Shown: piece by piece, positions 8,863 to 18,801 of the stretch
Layout: every line of letters begins with the position of its first letter
How positions within the stretch are numbered: the first letter of the stretch is position 1
Source: Caulobacter segnis
GTDB taxonomy: Bacteria; Pseudomonadota; Alphaproteobacteria; Caulobacterales; Caulobacteraceae
Direction: 5' to 3'
Assembly: GCF_019931575.1 (NCBI RefSeq)
Contig: NZ_CP082923.1
Coordinates: forward strand, 1,922,001-1,986,000
Length of the DNA: 64,000 nucleotides
Position numbers and translations under genes: made by a program
The notes under the pieces: model-generated
What the model was told of the DNA's origin: nothing
The model's database searches: none
What the model saw: only the letters and a program-made list of their open reading frames with translations

Positions 8863-10188
8863 ATGCCCGACACCAACCTGAACCTCGATCCGTACTGGAT
8901 GCCCTTCACGGCCAACCGCCAGTTCAAGGCCAATCCGCGCCTTCTGGCCAGCGCTCAGGGCATGCACTATGTCGGCGTCGACGGTCGCCGGATTCTCGAC
9001 GGGACGGCCGGGCTGTGGTGCGTGAACGCCGGCCATGGCCGGCGCGAGATCGCCGAGGCGGTGTCGCGCCAGCTGCTGGACCTGGACTACGCGCCGTCGT
9101 TCCAGATGGGCCACCCGGTCGCCTTCCAGTTCGCCGAGGCCCTGGCGAGGATCGCGCCGGGCGGGCCCGACGCGGGCCTAGATAGGATCTTCTTCGCCAA
9201 CTCCGGGTCCGAGGCCGTCGACAGCGCGCTGAAGATCGCCGTGGCCTACCAGCGGGCGATCGGGCAGGGGCCGCGGACCCGGTTCATCGGCCGCGAGCGC
9301 GGCTATCACGGCGTGGGCTTTGGCGGGATCTCGGTCGGCGGGCTGGTCAACAACCGGCGGGTGTTTCCGACCCTGAACGGCGTCGACCACCTGCGCCACA
9401 CCCACGATCCGGCCCGCAACGCCTTCACGCGCGGCCTGGCCGAGCACGGGGCCGAACTGGCCGACGACCTGGAGCGTCTGGTCGCTCTGCACGGCGCCGA
9501 GACCATCGCGGCGGTGATCGTCGAGCCGGTGGCTGGCTCGGCCGGCGTGCTGCCGCCGCCCAAGGGATATCTCGAGCGCCTGCGGGCGATCTGCGACCGC
9601 CATGGGATCCTGCTGATCTTCGACGAGGTGATCACCGGCCTCGGTCGTCTGGGCGCGCCGTTCGCCACCGACCTTCTCGGCGTCGTTCCAGACCTGGTGA
9701 CGGTCGCCAAGGGGATCACCAACGGCGTCGTGCCCATGGGCGCGGTGTTCGCCAGGCGGTCGATCCACGACGCCCTGATGACCGGGCCCGAACCGGCGAT
9801 CGAGCTCTTCCACGGCTACACCTATTCGGGCCATCCGGTGGCCTGCGCGGCGGGACTGGCGACGCTGGGCGTCTATCGCGACGAGGGCCTGCTGACCCGC
9901 GTCGGCGCGCTGGAGGCGGCCTGGGCCGAAGCGATCCATGGCCTGCGCGCCGCGCCGCACGTGGTCGACATCCGCACCATCGGCCTGATGGCCGGCGTCG
10001 AACTGGCGCCGCGCGATGGAGCCCCAGGCGCGCGCGGCTACGATGCTCTGGTCGCGGCGTTCGAGAGCGGTCTCCTGATCCGGGTCACCGGCGACATCAT
10101 CGCCCTGTCACCGCCGCTGATCGCCACGGAAGACGATATCGGCGAACTGGCGGACAAGCTGGCCAAGGTGCTGGCGGGCCTGGCCTAG
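8863..10188 (+). CDS. Omega-amino acid:pyruvate aminotransferase (class III)
   Basis: This 441-residue PLP enzyme is of the beta-alanine/omega-amino acid:pyruvate aminotransferase type (EC 2.6.1.18 family). It would move an amino group from beta-alanine or an omega-amine to pyruvate, giving malonate semialdehyde and alanine. The opening NLDPYWMPFTANRQFKANPR is diagnostic of the family. The PLP-binding aspartate is D254 in LLIFDEVITGLGR and the Schiff-base lysine is K283 in VTVAKGITNG. The phosphate/substrate loop ANSGSEAVDSA and YHG are present. AGGAA precedes the ATG by about 6 bases. mmsA about 2.4 kb downstream could oxidise the malonate semialdehyde product to acetyl-CoA, which supports a beta-alanine role. 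Confidence 0.9.
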   Translation: MPDTNLNLDPYWMPFTANRQFKANPRLLASAQGMHYVGVDGRRILDGTAGLWCVNAGHGRREIAEAVSRQLLDLDYAPSFQMGHPVAFQFAEALARIAPGGPDAGLDRIFFANSGSEAVDSALKIAVAYQRAIGQGPRTRFIGRERGYHGVGFGGISVGGLVNNRRVFPTLNGVDHLRHTHDPARNAFTRGLAEHGAELADDLERLVALHGAETIAAVIVEPVAGSAGVLPPPKGYLERLRAICDRHGILLIFDEVITGLGRLGAPFATDLLGVVPDLVTVAKGITNGVVPMGAVFARRSIHDALMTGPEPAIELFHGYTYSGHPVACAAGLATLGVYRDEGLLTRVGALEAAWAEAIHGLRAAPHVVDIRTIGLMAGVELAPRDGAPGARGYDALVAAFESGLLIRVTGDIIALSPPLIATEDDIGELADKLAKVLAGLA

Positions 10189-10202
10189 CTGCCCATGGCG
10201 TG

Positions 10203-10238
10203 ATCGCCGGCGGTCGCAAGGCCGTCCGCCGGCGATTT
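10203..10238 (+). terminator. Probable transcription terminator hairpin
   Basis: A perfect 11-bp stem (ATCGCCGGCGG at 10203-10213 and its complement at 10226-10236) with a 12-base loop lies 14 bases after the aminotransferase stop. Only TTGG follows, so it lacks a long U-tract. Confidence 0.55.
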
Positions 10239-10305
10239 GGACTTGCCAGGGCCAACTCGGCGCGATCTCGATGGTGTTACATTGTAACTCCGGGATCGCA
10301 TCGAC

Positions 10306-11613
10306 ATGGGCCTCAAGCCGAGCCGCCGTCATCTGCTCCAAGCCGCCGCGACCTGCGGCGGCGTCGCCTTGACGGGAGCCAGCGCCACGGCCGCTTCCGC
10401 GACGAGCGCGCCCCGTCTGGCGCCGAACTCCATCCGCGCCTCCGACCTGCCGGCCCAGTTTGACGTCGCGCCGGGGATCCACAATCTGGAGGCCGGCTAC
10501 TGGAGCATGATGCCGCGCGTGGTCGCGCAGGCCTATGCGCGCAACTGCCTCCATGTGAACAGCGCCAACGCGATCTGGGCGCGCAACGTGCTGCCGGACG
10601 GCGCGGGCTGGACCGCCGCGGCGCGCGAGGCCCAGGCCGCGATCGCGCGCCAGGTCGGCTGCCTGCCCGAGGAGATCGCCGTCACCCGCAGCGGCTCCGA
10701 CGCCCTGCAGATGCTGATCACCAACTACAGGAACCTGAAACCTGGCGACGCCGTCATCCACTGCGACCTCGACTACGACGCGATGATCGGCGCGATGCGG
10801 TGGCTGGGCAGCCATCGCGGCGCGCGGGTGGTCAGTTTCGCCATGCCCGAGCCGGCGACGACCGCCAACATCCTCGCCGCCTACGAGGACGCGCTGGCGC
10901 GCAATCCGGACGCCCAGCTGCTGCTGGTCACCCAGGTCTCCAACCGCACGGGCCTGGTCACGCCGGTGCGCGAGATCGTGGCCATGGCCCGGGCGCGAGG
11001 CGTGGACACCATCGTCGACGCCGCCCATGGCATCGCGTGCCTGGATTTCCAGCTGGAAGATCTGGGCGCGGACTTCGTCGGCTGGTCGGTCCATAAGTGG
11101 ACGTCCGCGCCGCTGGGCACGGGGGCTATGTATATCCGCAAGAGCCGGATCGCCGACATCGACATCGCCTTCGAGAACCACAACCTGCCCGCCGACAACA
11201 TCAACACGCGGGTCCCGGCCGGGACGGTCGACTTTCCGGCCGTGATGACCATCCCGACGGCGGTGGACTTTCATTTCGCCGTCGGCGCGGCGGCGAAGGA
11301 GGCGCGCCTGCGGGCCTTGCGCAACCGCTGGGTGGGCGCCGTCCGCGACCTGCCCAATGTCGAGATCTGCGTGCCCGATGATCCGGCCCGCTCCTGTGTG
11401 ATCACCAGCTTTCGCCTGAAGGGCATGGTCACGGACGCGGACGCCCAGCGCGTGCAGCGACGCCTGTTCGAGGCCCATCGCATCCACACCGTCTGGCGGA
11501 CGGGCATCGCCAAGGGGCCGGTGATCCGGGTGACGCCGGGGCTCTACAGCACCGAGGCCGACGTCGACGCCCTGGCGGCGGCGCTGCGGGCCGAGCACGC
11601 GATGTTCGGCTAG
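10306..11613 (+). CDS. Tat-exported class V PLP-dependent enzyme (isopenicillin N epimerase/PvdN-like)
   Basis: This is a 435-residue fold-type I PLP enzyme with a twin-arginine signal (SRRHLLQAAA at residues 6-15, then a weakly hydrophobic stretch and an Ala-rich cleavage region by residue 35). It should act folded in the periplasm. D238 lies in TIVDAAHG and the Schiff-base lysine is K264 in SVHKWTSAPLGTG, as expected for class V aminotransferase-fold enzymes. Exported relatives include PvdN, which modifies the pyoverdine side chain. No siderophore genes are visible here, so the substrate is open. It may be a desulfurase, epimerase or lyase acting on an exported amino compound. It follows the class III aminotransferase after a terminator-like hairpin. 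Confidence 0.85.
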   Translation: MGLKPSRRHLLQAAATCGGVALTGASATAASATSAPRLAPNSIRASDLPAQFDVAPGIHNLEAGYWSMMPRVVAQAYARNCLHVNSANAIWARNVLPDGAGWTAAAREAQAAIARQVGCLPEEIAVTRSGSDALQMLITNYRNLKPGDAVIHCDLDYDAMIGAMRWLGSHRGARVVSFAMPEPATTANILAAYEDALARNPDAQLLLVTQVSNRTGLVTPVREIVAMARARGVDTIVDAAHGIACLDFQLEDLGADFVGWSVHKWTSAPLGTGAMYIRKSRIADIDIAFENHNLPADNINTRVPAGTVDFPAVMTIPTAVDFHFAVGAAAKEARLRALRNRWVGAVRDLPNVEICVPDDPARSCVITSFRLKGMVTDADAQRVQRRLFEAHRIHTVWRTGIAKGPVIRVTPGLYSTEADVDALAAALRAEHAMFG

Positions 11614-11617
11614 GGGC

Positions 11618-12520
11618 TTAAAGCGACGCGGCGTGCTGGGCGACGAGATCGGCCAGGAAGTCCAGCACGGCCCGGACGCGGGGCAGGGGCGCCAGGTCCG
11701 CGTGGGCCGAGACCCAATAGCTGCGCTTCAGGTCCAGCTGCTCGGGCAGCACGCGCTGCAGGCGCGGATCGGGCTCGGCCGAGAACCGATGCAGCACGCC
11801 AAACCCCAGGCCCGAGGCGACGGCGGCCTGCTGGGCGGCGATCGAGTTGGAGCGGAACACCGTCGTCGCCCCGGCGGCCACCTGGTCCAGGTAGCGCAGC
11901 TCGGGCACGTCCAGCATCTCGTCGATGTACCAGACCAGCGGACGCTCCAGCAGCTGCGCCAGATCCTCCAGGGGCGGCGTCCGGGCCAGGTAGTCGCGCG
12001 CGGCGTAGAGGCCCAGGCTGTAGTCGGCCAGCTTGCGGGTGACGATGCGGCCCTGGGTGGGGCGGCTGAGGCTGATGGCGATGTCGGCCTCGCGGCGCAT
12101 CAGGTTGACGCTGCGCGATTCCGGAACCAGCTCCAGCTGCAGGCCGGGGAAGCGCTGGTGGAACTGGTGGGCGGCCGGCGCGACCAGATGGGCGCCGAAG
12201 GCCTCCGGGGTCGACAGGCGGACGGTGCCCGACAGGGTCTGGCCGACCGCGCCCAGCCGCTCGCTGGCGCTCATCAGCTCGGCCTCGATGCGTTCGGCGT
12301 GCTCCAGCAGGGTCAGGCCTTGGCTGGTCAGGCTGACCCCGCGCGGCGAGCGGTCGATCAGCTTGACGCCCAGGTCGGTCTCCAGGGCGGTGACGCGCCG
12401 GGCGACCGTCGTCTGGTCCAGGCCCAGCCGCCGGCTGGCCGCCATCAGACCGCCGGCGCGGGCGACATACAGCAGGATGCGCAGGTCGTTCCAGTTCGGC
12501 GTGTGTAAATTTGCAGGCAT
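11618..12520 (-). CDS. LysR-family transcriptional regulator
   Basis: The 300-residue protein starts MPANLHTPNW. I prefer this ATG to one 57 bases upstream because the helix-turn-helix then begins at the usual distance. The N-terminal domain (about residues 8-66) contains RILLYVARAGGLMAASRRLG and VARRVTALETDLGVKLIDR, the standard LysR helices. Residues 90-300 form the type 2 periplasmic-binding-like effector domain. The gene is divergent from mmsA with a 72-base spacer and ends 5 bases from the convergent PLP enzyme gene. It probably controls mmsA in response to a metabolite of the pathway. Confidence 0.92.
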   Translation of the reverse strand: MPANLHTPNWNDLRILLYVARAGGLMAASRRLGLDQTTVARRVTALETDLGVKLIDRSPRGVSLTSQGLTLLEHAERIEAELMSASERLGAVGQTLSGTVRLSTPEAFGAHLVAPAAHQFHQRFPGLQLELVPESRSVNLMRREADIAISLSRPTQGRIVTRKLADYSLGLYAARDYLARTPPLEDLAQLLERPLVWYIDEMLDVPELRYLDQVAAGATTVFRSNSIAAQQAAVASGLGFGVLHRFSAEPDPRLQRVLPEQLDLKRSYWVSAHADLAPLPRVRAVLDFLADLVAQHAASL

Positions 12521-12592
12521 GGTCGCGAAAATTCCGGCTCCACGTGCAAGAATGCCAGGAGTAAGCCTGGGGGACAATTAGGGAGCTCCCGC

Positions 12593-14092
<1,500 letters not shown>

Positions 14093-14099
14093 GACGAGC

Positions 14100-14123
14100 G
14101 GGGCGGGTCGAAAGGCCCGCCCC
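14100..14123 (+). terminator. Hairpin after mmsA
   Basis: An 8-bp perfect GC stem (14100-14107 with 14116-14123) can be extended by one C-G and one T-G pair around a GAAA tetraloop. It lies 7 bases after the mmsA stop. There is no T-run, so it may be a terminator or a 3' stabiliser. Confidence 0.5.
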
Positions 14124-14256
14124 ATCGCGTACGGCTTAGGCGCCAGGCCCGAAGATCGCGCGAAGCGCGACTGGAGGCTTTCGTCCGCTGCTTCGTTGAC
14201 TCACTAGAGGCGGCATAAGCTGCATCCGCGTCCAACGAAGTCGAGCGTCCGGTATC

Positions 14257-15498
14257 ATGACCAAAGCCTATCTCTTCCTCGCCGCCGCCCTGGCGGCCGC
14301 GCCGGGCCTCGCCTCGGCTCAGGCGGCCCAAAATACGGCGCCGAAGATCAGTCCCGCCGCTCGCGCCGTCCATGACGCGGCCATCGTGCTGGACACCCAC
14401 TTCGACACGCCGGCCCTGTTCTCGCGGCCGGGCTGGGACTTCGCCGACCGCCATGCGGTGACCAAGGACGGAAGCCAGGTCGACCTGCCGCGCATGGTCG
14501 ATGGCGGCGTCGACGGCGGCTTCTTCGCGATCTACACGGCCCAAGGGCCGCGCACGAAAGCCGGCGACGACGCGGCCCGCGCCGCCGCCCTGGTCCGGGC
14601 GGTCGAGATCCACGAGATGCTGGTCAAGCACAGCGACAAGATCGAGATCGCCCTGAAGGCCGACGACGCCGCCCGCATCGTCGCCAAGGGCAAACGCTTC
14701 GCCTATCTCAGCATGGAGAACGCCTATCCGCTGGCTGGCGACCCCGGCATGCTGGACGCCTTCTACGCCCTGGGCGTGCGGATGGTCGGCTTCGCCCACT
14801 TCAAGGACAACGACTTCGCCGACAGCGCCACCGACAAGCCCGAATGGGGCGGTCTCAGCCCCAAGGGCAAGGCGCTGCTGGAAGAGATGAACCGCTTGGG
14901 CGTGATCCCGGATCCCAGCCACTCGTCCGACGCGGTGTTGGCCCAGGTGATCGAGCAGTCCAAGACGCCGGTGGTCCTGTCGCACAGCGGCGTGCGCGCG
15001 GTGTTCGACCATCCCCGCAACGTGCCCGACGACCTGCTCAAGAAGCTGGCCGAGAGGGGCGGCGTCATTCAGATCAACGCCTTCTCGTCCTACATGATCC
15101 CCCCGCCGCCGCCCAATCCCGAGCGGGAGAAGGCCCTGGCGGCGCTGGGTCCCAAGTACGGGCCGCGCGACAAGCTGACCGAGGCCAAGGTGGTCGAGAT
15201 GGTCGCCGAGCGGCGGGCGATCCTGGCCAAGTACCCGATGCCGCGCGCCAATCTCGAGGATCTGATGGCGCATCTGCTGTACGCCCTGAAGCTGATCGGT
15301 CCCGACCATGTGGGCCTCAGCGGCGACTTCGACGGCGGCGGCGGGGTGGACGGCTACGACAGCATCGCCGACCTGCCGATCGTCACCGAACGCCTGCTCA
15401 AGGCCGGCTATTCCAAGGACGACATCGCCAAGATCTGGGGCGGTAACGTCCTGCGGGTGCTGCGCGAGACCGAGGCCTACGTCGCCAGCCAGAAGTGA
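14257..15498 (+). CDS. Exported M19 (renal-type) membrane dipeptidase
   Basis: This 413-residue zinc dipeptidase has a signal peptide (residues 1-23, ending ASAQA). The metal ligands of family M19 are present: H48 and D50 in LDTHFDTP, the bridging E154 in SMEN, H222 in DPSHSS and H243 in LSHSG. A GDFDGGGG segment near residue 355 matches the substrate loop. The enzyme should hydrolyse dipeptides, including those with D-residues, in the periplasm. It stands alone between mmsA and the convergent nagA gene, with a strong terminator just after it. Confidence 0.93.
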   Translation: MTKAYLFLAAALAAAPGLASAQAAQNTAPKISPAARAVHDAAIVLDTHFDTPALFSRPGWDFADRHAVTKDGSQVDLPRMVDGGVDGGFFAIYTAQGPRTKAGDDAARAAALVRAVEIHEMLVKHSDKIEIALKADDAARIVAKGKRFAYLSMENAYPLAGDPGMLDAFYALGVRMVGFAHFKDNDFADSATDKPEWGGLSPKGKALLEEMNRLGVIPDPSHSSDAVLAQVIEQSKTPVVLSHSGVRAVFDHPRNVPDDLLKKLAERGGVIQINAFSSYMIPPPPPNPEREKALAALGPKYGPRDKLTEAKVVEMVAERRAILAKYPMPRANLEDLMAHLLYALKLIGPDHVGLSGDFDGGGGVDGYDSIADLPIVTERLLKAGYSKDDIAKIWGGNVLRVLRETEAYVASQK

Positions 15499-15506
15499 AC
15501 CGAAGA

Positions 15507-15541
15507 GGGCGCTGACCGCGAGGTCAGCGCCCTTTTTGTTT
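15507..15541 (+). terminator. Strong intrinsic terminator between dipeptidase and nagA
   Basis: A perfect 11-bp stem (15507-15517 and 15522-15532) closes a GCGA tetraloop and is followed by TTTTTGTTT. It lies 8 bases after the dipeptidase stop and touches the nagA stop on the other strand. It is the best rho-independent terminator in the window. Confidence 0.92.
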
Positions 15542-16676
15542 AGCCCTCGTCCCCGTCGATCCATGTGGCGGAGACGGAGAGGTCGTCGCCCAGCAGGCAG
15601 AGGTCGGCGGCGTGTCCGGTGGCGATGCGGCCGCGCTGGGCGTCGAGACCCAGGAAGGCGGCGGGGGCGGCTGAGGCCATCATCACCGCGTCCTCGATCG
15701 AGACGCCCAGCATCGAGACGGCGTTGCGGACGGCGGCGGCCATGTCGAGGTCGGAGCCGGCCAGGGTGCCGTCCTCGCCGACGCAGACCCCGTCGCGGAC
15801 CACGATCTGGCGGCCCTGCAGGGAAAAGCGCTTGTCGGCCATGCCCACGGTCGGCATGGCGTCGGTGACCAGCATGAAGCGGTCCAGCGGCCGGGTTCGC
15901 AGGGCGATCTTCAGGGTCACCGGATCGACGTGGCGGCCGTCGACGATGATCCCGGCCCAGGCCTCTTGGTTCTCCAGCACCGCCCCGACGACCCCCGGCT
16001 CGCGGCTGGTCAGCGGCGACATGGCGTTGAAGAGGTGGGTGACGCCGGTCAGGCCATGCGCCAGGGCCTGGCGCATGGTCGGATAGAGGGCGTTGGTGTG
16101 GCCGGCGGCGACGTGCACCCCGGCGTTCGCCAGGCGCTGGATCATCTCCGGCGTGGTCCGCTCGGGGGCCAGGGTCACCAGGGTCCTGCCGCGCTTCAGC
16201 GAGGAGAGGAGCGCGATGGCGGCCTCGTCGATGACCCGGAACTTGCCCTCGTCGTGGATGCCCTTGCGCTTGGGATTGAGGAACGGGCCCTCGATGTGGA
16301 CGCCCAGCACGCCGGGCACGCCCTGTTCGATGGCTTGCTCGGTGGCCCGCATCGCTTGGTCGACGACATGGAGGTCGTCGCTGATCAGGGTGGGCAGGAA
16401 GCCGGTCGTGCCGAACGGGCGATGGGCCGCGCCGATGGCGGCGATGGTCTGCACGGTCGGGGCGTCGTTGAACAGCACCCCGCCGCCGCCATTGACCTGG
16501 GTGTCGATATAGCCGGGGACCAGCAGGCCGCCGGCCAGGTCACGGCGCGCGGCCGAGGCGGGAACCTCGGACATCGGGACCACGCCGGCGATCTGGCCGG
16601 CTTGGATCAGGACGGCCTTGTCGTATTCGACACCGGCGGCCGTCAGCACGCGGCCATGGACGAGAGCAGCCAGCAT
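15540..16676 (-). CDS. nagA: N-acetylglucosamine-6-phosphate deacetylase
   Basis: The 378-residue cytoplasmic enzyme removes acetate from GlcNAc-6-phosphate made by the PTS, giving glucosamine-6-phosphate. Family marks are PGYIDTQVNGGGG at about 54-66, the metal-binding E129 in GVHIEGPFLNP, H193 in AAGHTNA, H214 in THLFNAM and the catalytic D272 in LVTDAM. Its ATG overlaps the stop of the upstream nagB-II gene as TGATG, so the two are co-translated. It is the last gene of the leftward nagR-nagB-II-nagA group. Confidence 0.95.
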   Translation of the reverse strand: MLAALVHGRVLTAAGVEYDKAVLIQAGQIAGVVPMSEVPASAARRDLAGGLLVPGYIDTQVNGGGGVLFNDAPTVQTIAAIGAAHRPFGTTGFLPTLISDDLHVVDQAMRATEQAIEQGVPGVLGVHIEGPFLNPKRKGIHDEGKFRVIDEAAIALLSSLKRGRTLVTLAPERTTPEMIQRLANAGVHVAAGHTNALYPTMRQALAHGLTGVTHLFNAMSPLTSREPGVVGAVLENQEAWAGIIVDGRHVDPVTLKIALRTRPLDRFMLVTDAMPTVGMADKRFSLQGRQIVVRDGVCVGEDGTLAGSDLDMAAAVRNAVSMLGVSIEDAVMMASAAPAAFLGLDAQRGRIATGHAADLCLLGDDLSVSATWIDGDEG

Positions 16677-17752
16677 CAGACGGTTTCGGTGACCTTGTTG
16701 AGATGGGGCGGGCTGTCGGGGTCGTAGCCGCGGGCCACCGACAGGGCGTTGGCCATGCGATAGAAGCTCTGGATCATCAGGATCGGCTCCAGCACCGGAT
16801 GGGCCGACACGGTGGGCAGGGTGGGGACGCCTGCTTCATCGCCCTCCATCCCCTTGGGCGCGGCCAGCAGCACGTCGGCCCCGCGTTCGGAGAGGCCCTT
16901 GGCCATGGCGTCGACACTGGCGCGGCTCTCGTCGTTCTGAGCGAAGACCAGGGCCGGGAAGCCGTCCTTGACCAGGGCCATGGGGCCATGCAGCACCTCG
17001 GCGGCGCTGAAGGCCTCGGCGTGCAGGCCGCAGGTCTCCTTGAACTTCAGGGCCGCCTCCAGGGCCACGGCGAAGCCGACCCCGCGTCCCAGGACATAGA
17101 GGTTGCTGGCCGAGGTCAGGCGTTCGACGGCCGGACTCCAGTCCAGGCGCCAGGCCTGGGCCAGCAGGGCGGGCAGGGTTTCCAGCGCCGCCTCCAGCGC
17201 CTCATCCTCCGTCCAGGCGGCGATCAGCTGGGTGATGGCCACGAGGGCGGCGATGTAGGACTTGGTGGCCGCCACAGAGAGCTCCGGCCCGGCGTGCAGC
17301 GGGATGACCGCGTCGGCCAGCTGGGCCAGCGGCGAATCCCCGACATTGACCAGGGCCACGGCGTAGCCGCCGGCGGCCTTGGCCGCCTTCACCGCCGCCA
17401 GCAGGTCGGGGCTCTTGCCCGACTGCGAGATGGCCAGAACCAGCGCCCCCTCCAGGTTGGGCGAAGCGTCGTAGACCGAGCTGACCGACAGGCCCGCCGA
17501 CGAGGTCAGCACCCCGGCCCGGGTCTCGATCAGGTAGCGGGCGAAGGTGGCGGCGTGGTCGCTGCTGCCCCGCGCGCAGGTGACCACCACGCGCGGCGGG
17601 GTCTCCCGCAGCCGCGCGGCCAGGGCCGCGACCCGCTCGGCGTTGGCCGCAAGCAGCGCGGCGGCGACCGACGAGGCCTCCCCCGCCTCCAGGAACATCC
17701 GCGTGGACTCCGGCGACAGGCGAGGGGGCGAAGACAATGATGACGCCGTCAA
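16676..17752 (-). CDS. nagB-II: Glucosamine-6-phosphate deaminase of the SIS type (NagB-II)
   Basis: The 358-residue protein has two SIS (sugar isomerase) domains like the isomerase half of GlmS but no glutaminase domain. ARGSSDHAATFARYL, LAISQSGKSPDLL and TKSYIAAL lie in the first domain; FKETCGLHAEAFSAAEVLHGP in the second. This architecture beside nagA is typical of NagB-II, which converts glucosamine-6-phosphate to fructose-6-phosphate and ammonia. The longest reading begins at TTG (17752) with GGAG about 10 bases upstream. An ATG at 17698 is an alternative that would lose 18 residues. It follows nagR after 36 bases. Confidence 0.88.
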   Translation of the reverse strand: MTASSLSSPPRLSPESTRMFLEAGEASSVAAALLAANAERVAALAARLRETPPRVVVTCARGSSDHAATFARYLIETRAGVLTSSAGLSVSSVYDASPNLEGALVLAISQSGKSPDLLAAVKAAKAAGGYAVALVNVGDSPLAQLADAVIPLHAGPELSVAATKSYIAALVAITQLIAAWTEDEALEAALETLPALLAQAWRLDWSPAVERLTSASNLYVLGRGVGFAVALEAALKFKETCGLHAEAFSAAEVLHGPMALVKDGFPALVFAQNDESRASVDAMAKGLSERGADVLLAAPKGMEGDEAGVPTLPTVSAHPVLEPILMIQSFYRMANALSVARGYDPDSPPHLNKVTETV

Positions 17753-17788
17753 AGCGCGAACTCCGGAATACGAGAAAAGGGGAAGGCG

Positions 17789-18529
17789 CTAGGCCGGATC
17801 GTTCAGCTCGGCCACGAAGTCGTAGGCGTCGCCGCGATAGTAGGAGTGCGAGACCTCGACCGCCCGGCCGTCGCGCAGGAAGCCGCGTCGCTCGACCAGC
17901 AGGCCGGCGTCCTTGGCCTTCACGCCCAACAGGGGCGCGTGCTGCGCCGAGATCAGTATCCCGCGCAGACGCTGAAGCGCGCGGGCCGGCCGATGGCCGG
18001 TGGCCGCCATGGCCTCATACAGCGAGCTCTTGACCGCCTCGACCGAGGGCAGGGCGAAGGCGGCGATCGTGGTGTACTCCACCGCCATCGGCGCGCCGTC
18101 GGCGTAGCGGACGCGATGGAAGCGATAGACCGCCGCGCCGGGCGACAGGCCCAGGGTCAGCGACTCCTCGGGCGTCACGGAGCCTTCCATGCGCGCGATC
18201 CATTCGCTGTGCGGCGTGCGGCCGCGCGCGATCATGTCCTCGGTGAAGCAGGTCAGCTTGGAGAAGTTCTTCTCGACCCGCGCGGCGACGAACGTGCCCG
18301 CGCCCTGGCGGCGCGTCAGCAGACCTTCGGTGACCAGGCCGTCCAGCGCCTTGCGCACCGTGATTCGCGAGACGTTGAACTCGTCGGCCATGTCGCGCTC
18401 GGGCGGCAGGGCGTCGTCGGGGGACAGGATCTTGCCCTGGATCGCCTCGCGCAGCGCGCGTTGCAGCTGCTTGTAGAGCGGGGCGGCGTCTCCGCCTCCC
18501 AAGGGGCCGATCTGCGTGACCAGCGACAT
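17789..18529 (-). CDS. nagR: GntR/HutC-family regulator of GlcNAc use
   Basis: The 246-residue regulator has an N-terminal winged helix (ALPPERDMADEFNVSRITVRKALDGL, about residues 41-66) and a UTRA ligand domain (about 90-240). I chose the ATG at 18529 because AGGAG lies 8 bases upstream; an upstream reading lacks a good site. HutC-subfamily members next to nagA/nagB bind amino-sugar phosphates. Neighbours on both sides belong to the pathway, so it is probably the local repressor. Candidate operators are at 18581-18601 and 23318-23327. Confidence 0.9.
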   Translation of the reverse strand: MSLVTQIGPLGGGDAAPLYKQLQRALREAIQGKILSPDDALPPERDMADEFNVSRITVRKALDGLVTEGLLTRRQGAGTFVAARVEKNFSKLTCFTEDMIARGRTPHSEWIARMEGSVTPEESLTLGLSPGAAVYRFHRVRYADGAPMAVEYTTIAAFALPSVEAVKSSLYEAMAATGHRPARALQRLRGILISAQHAPLLGVKAKDAGLLVERRGFLRDGRAVEVSHSYYRGDAYDFVAELNDPA

Positions 18530-18801
18530 TACGAACGCTCCTGAAGCCGACTCGCTTCCCCGTGAAGCGCGTTGAGGCGGTGGTTGACTAGAAACATACC
18601 AATATAAGTCCTTTTGCAACCGCCCTCATTGTCGCTGGTTCCCAAAACCGCCCTAAAAGCCTTGTTGTCAAACGTAATTTAAGTGGCCTGACAAAAAGTG
18701 GTGTTCAAAGTGGTATTGAAATGGCATGCATGCCTGGCGCGGCGGCACCGCTTTCGCGCTGAAGGTGTAGCGCTCGCCAAGAGCGTGCCGGGGGAGGTTC
18801 G
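18530..18801. promoter_or_regulatory. Divergent nagR / nagF control region
   Basis: This AT-richer spacer of 272 bases separates the leftward nag genes from the PTS operon. It contains three noteworthy items: an inverted pair TGGTTG (18581-18586) and CATACCA (18595-18601), two adjacent 12-base near-repeats AAAGTGGTGTTC and AAAGTGGTATTG (18695-18718), and a perfect palindrome GGCATGCATGCC (18723-18734). The ATTGGTA string in the first item (minus strand) recurs upstream of nagP at 23226. These are candidate NagR or activator sites. GGGGGAGG precedes the nagF start. Confidence 0.5.
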
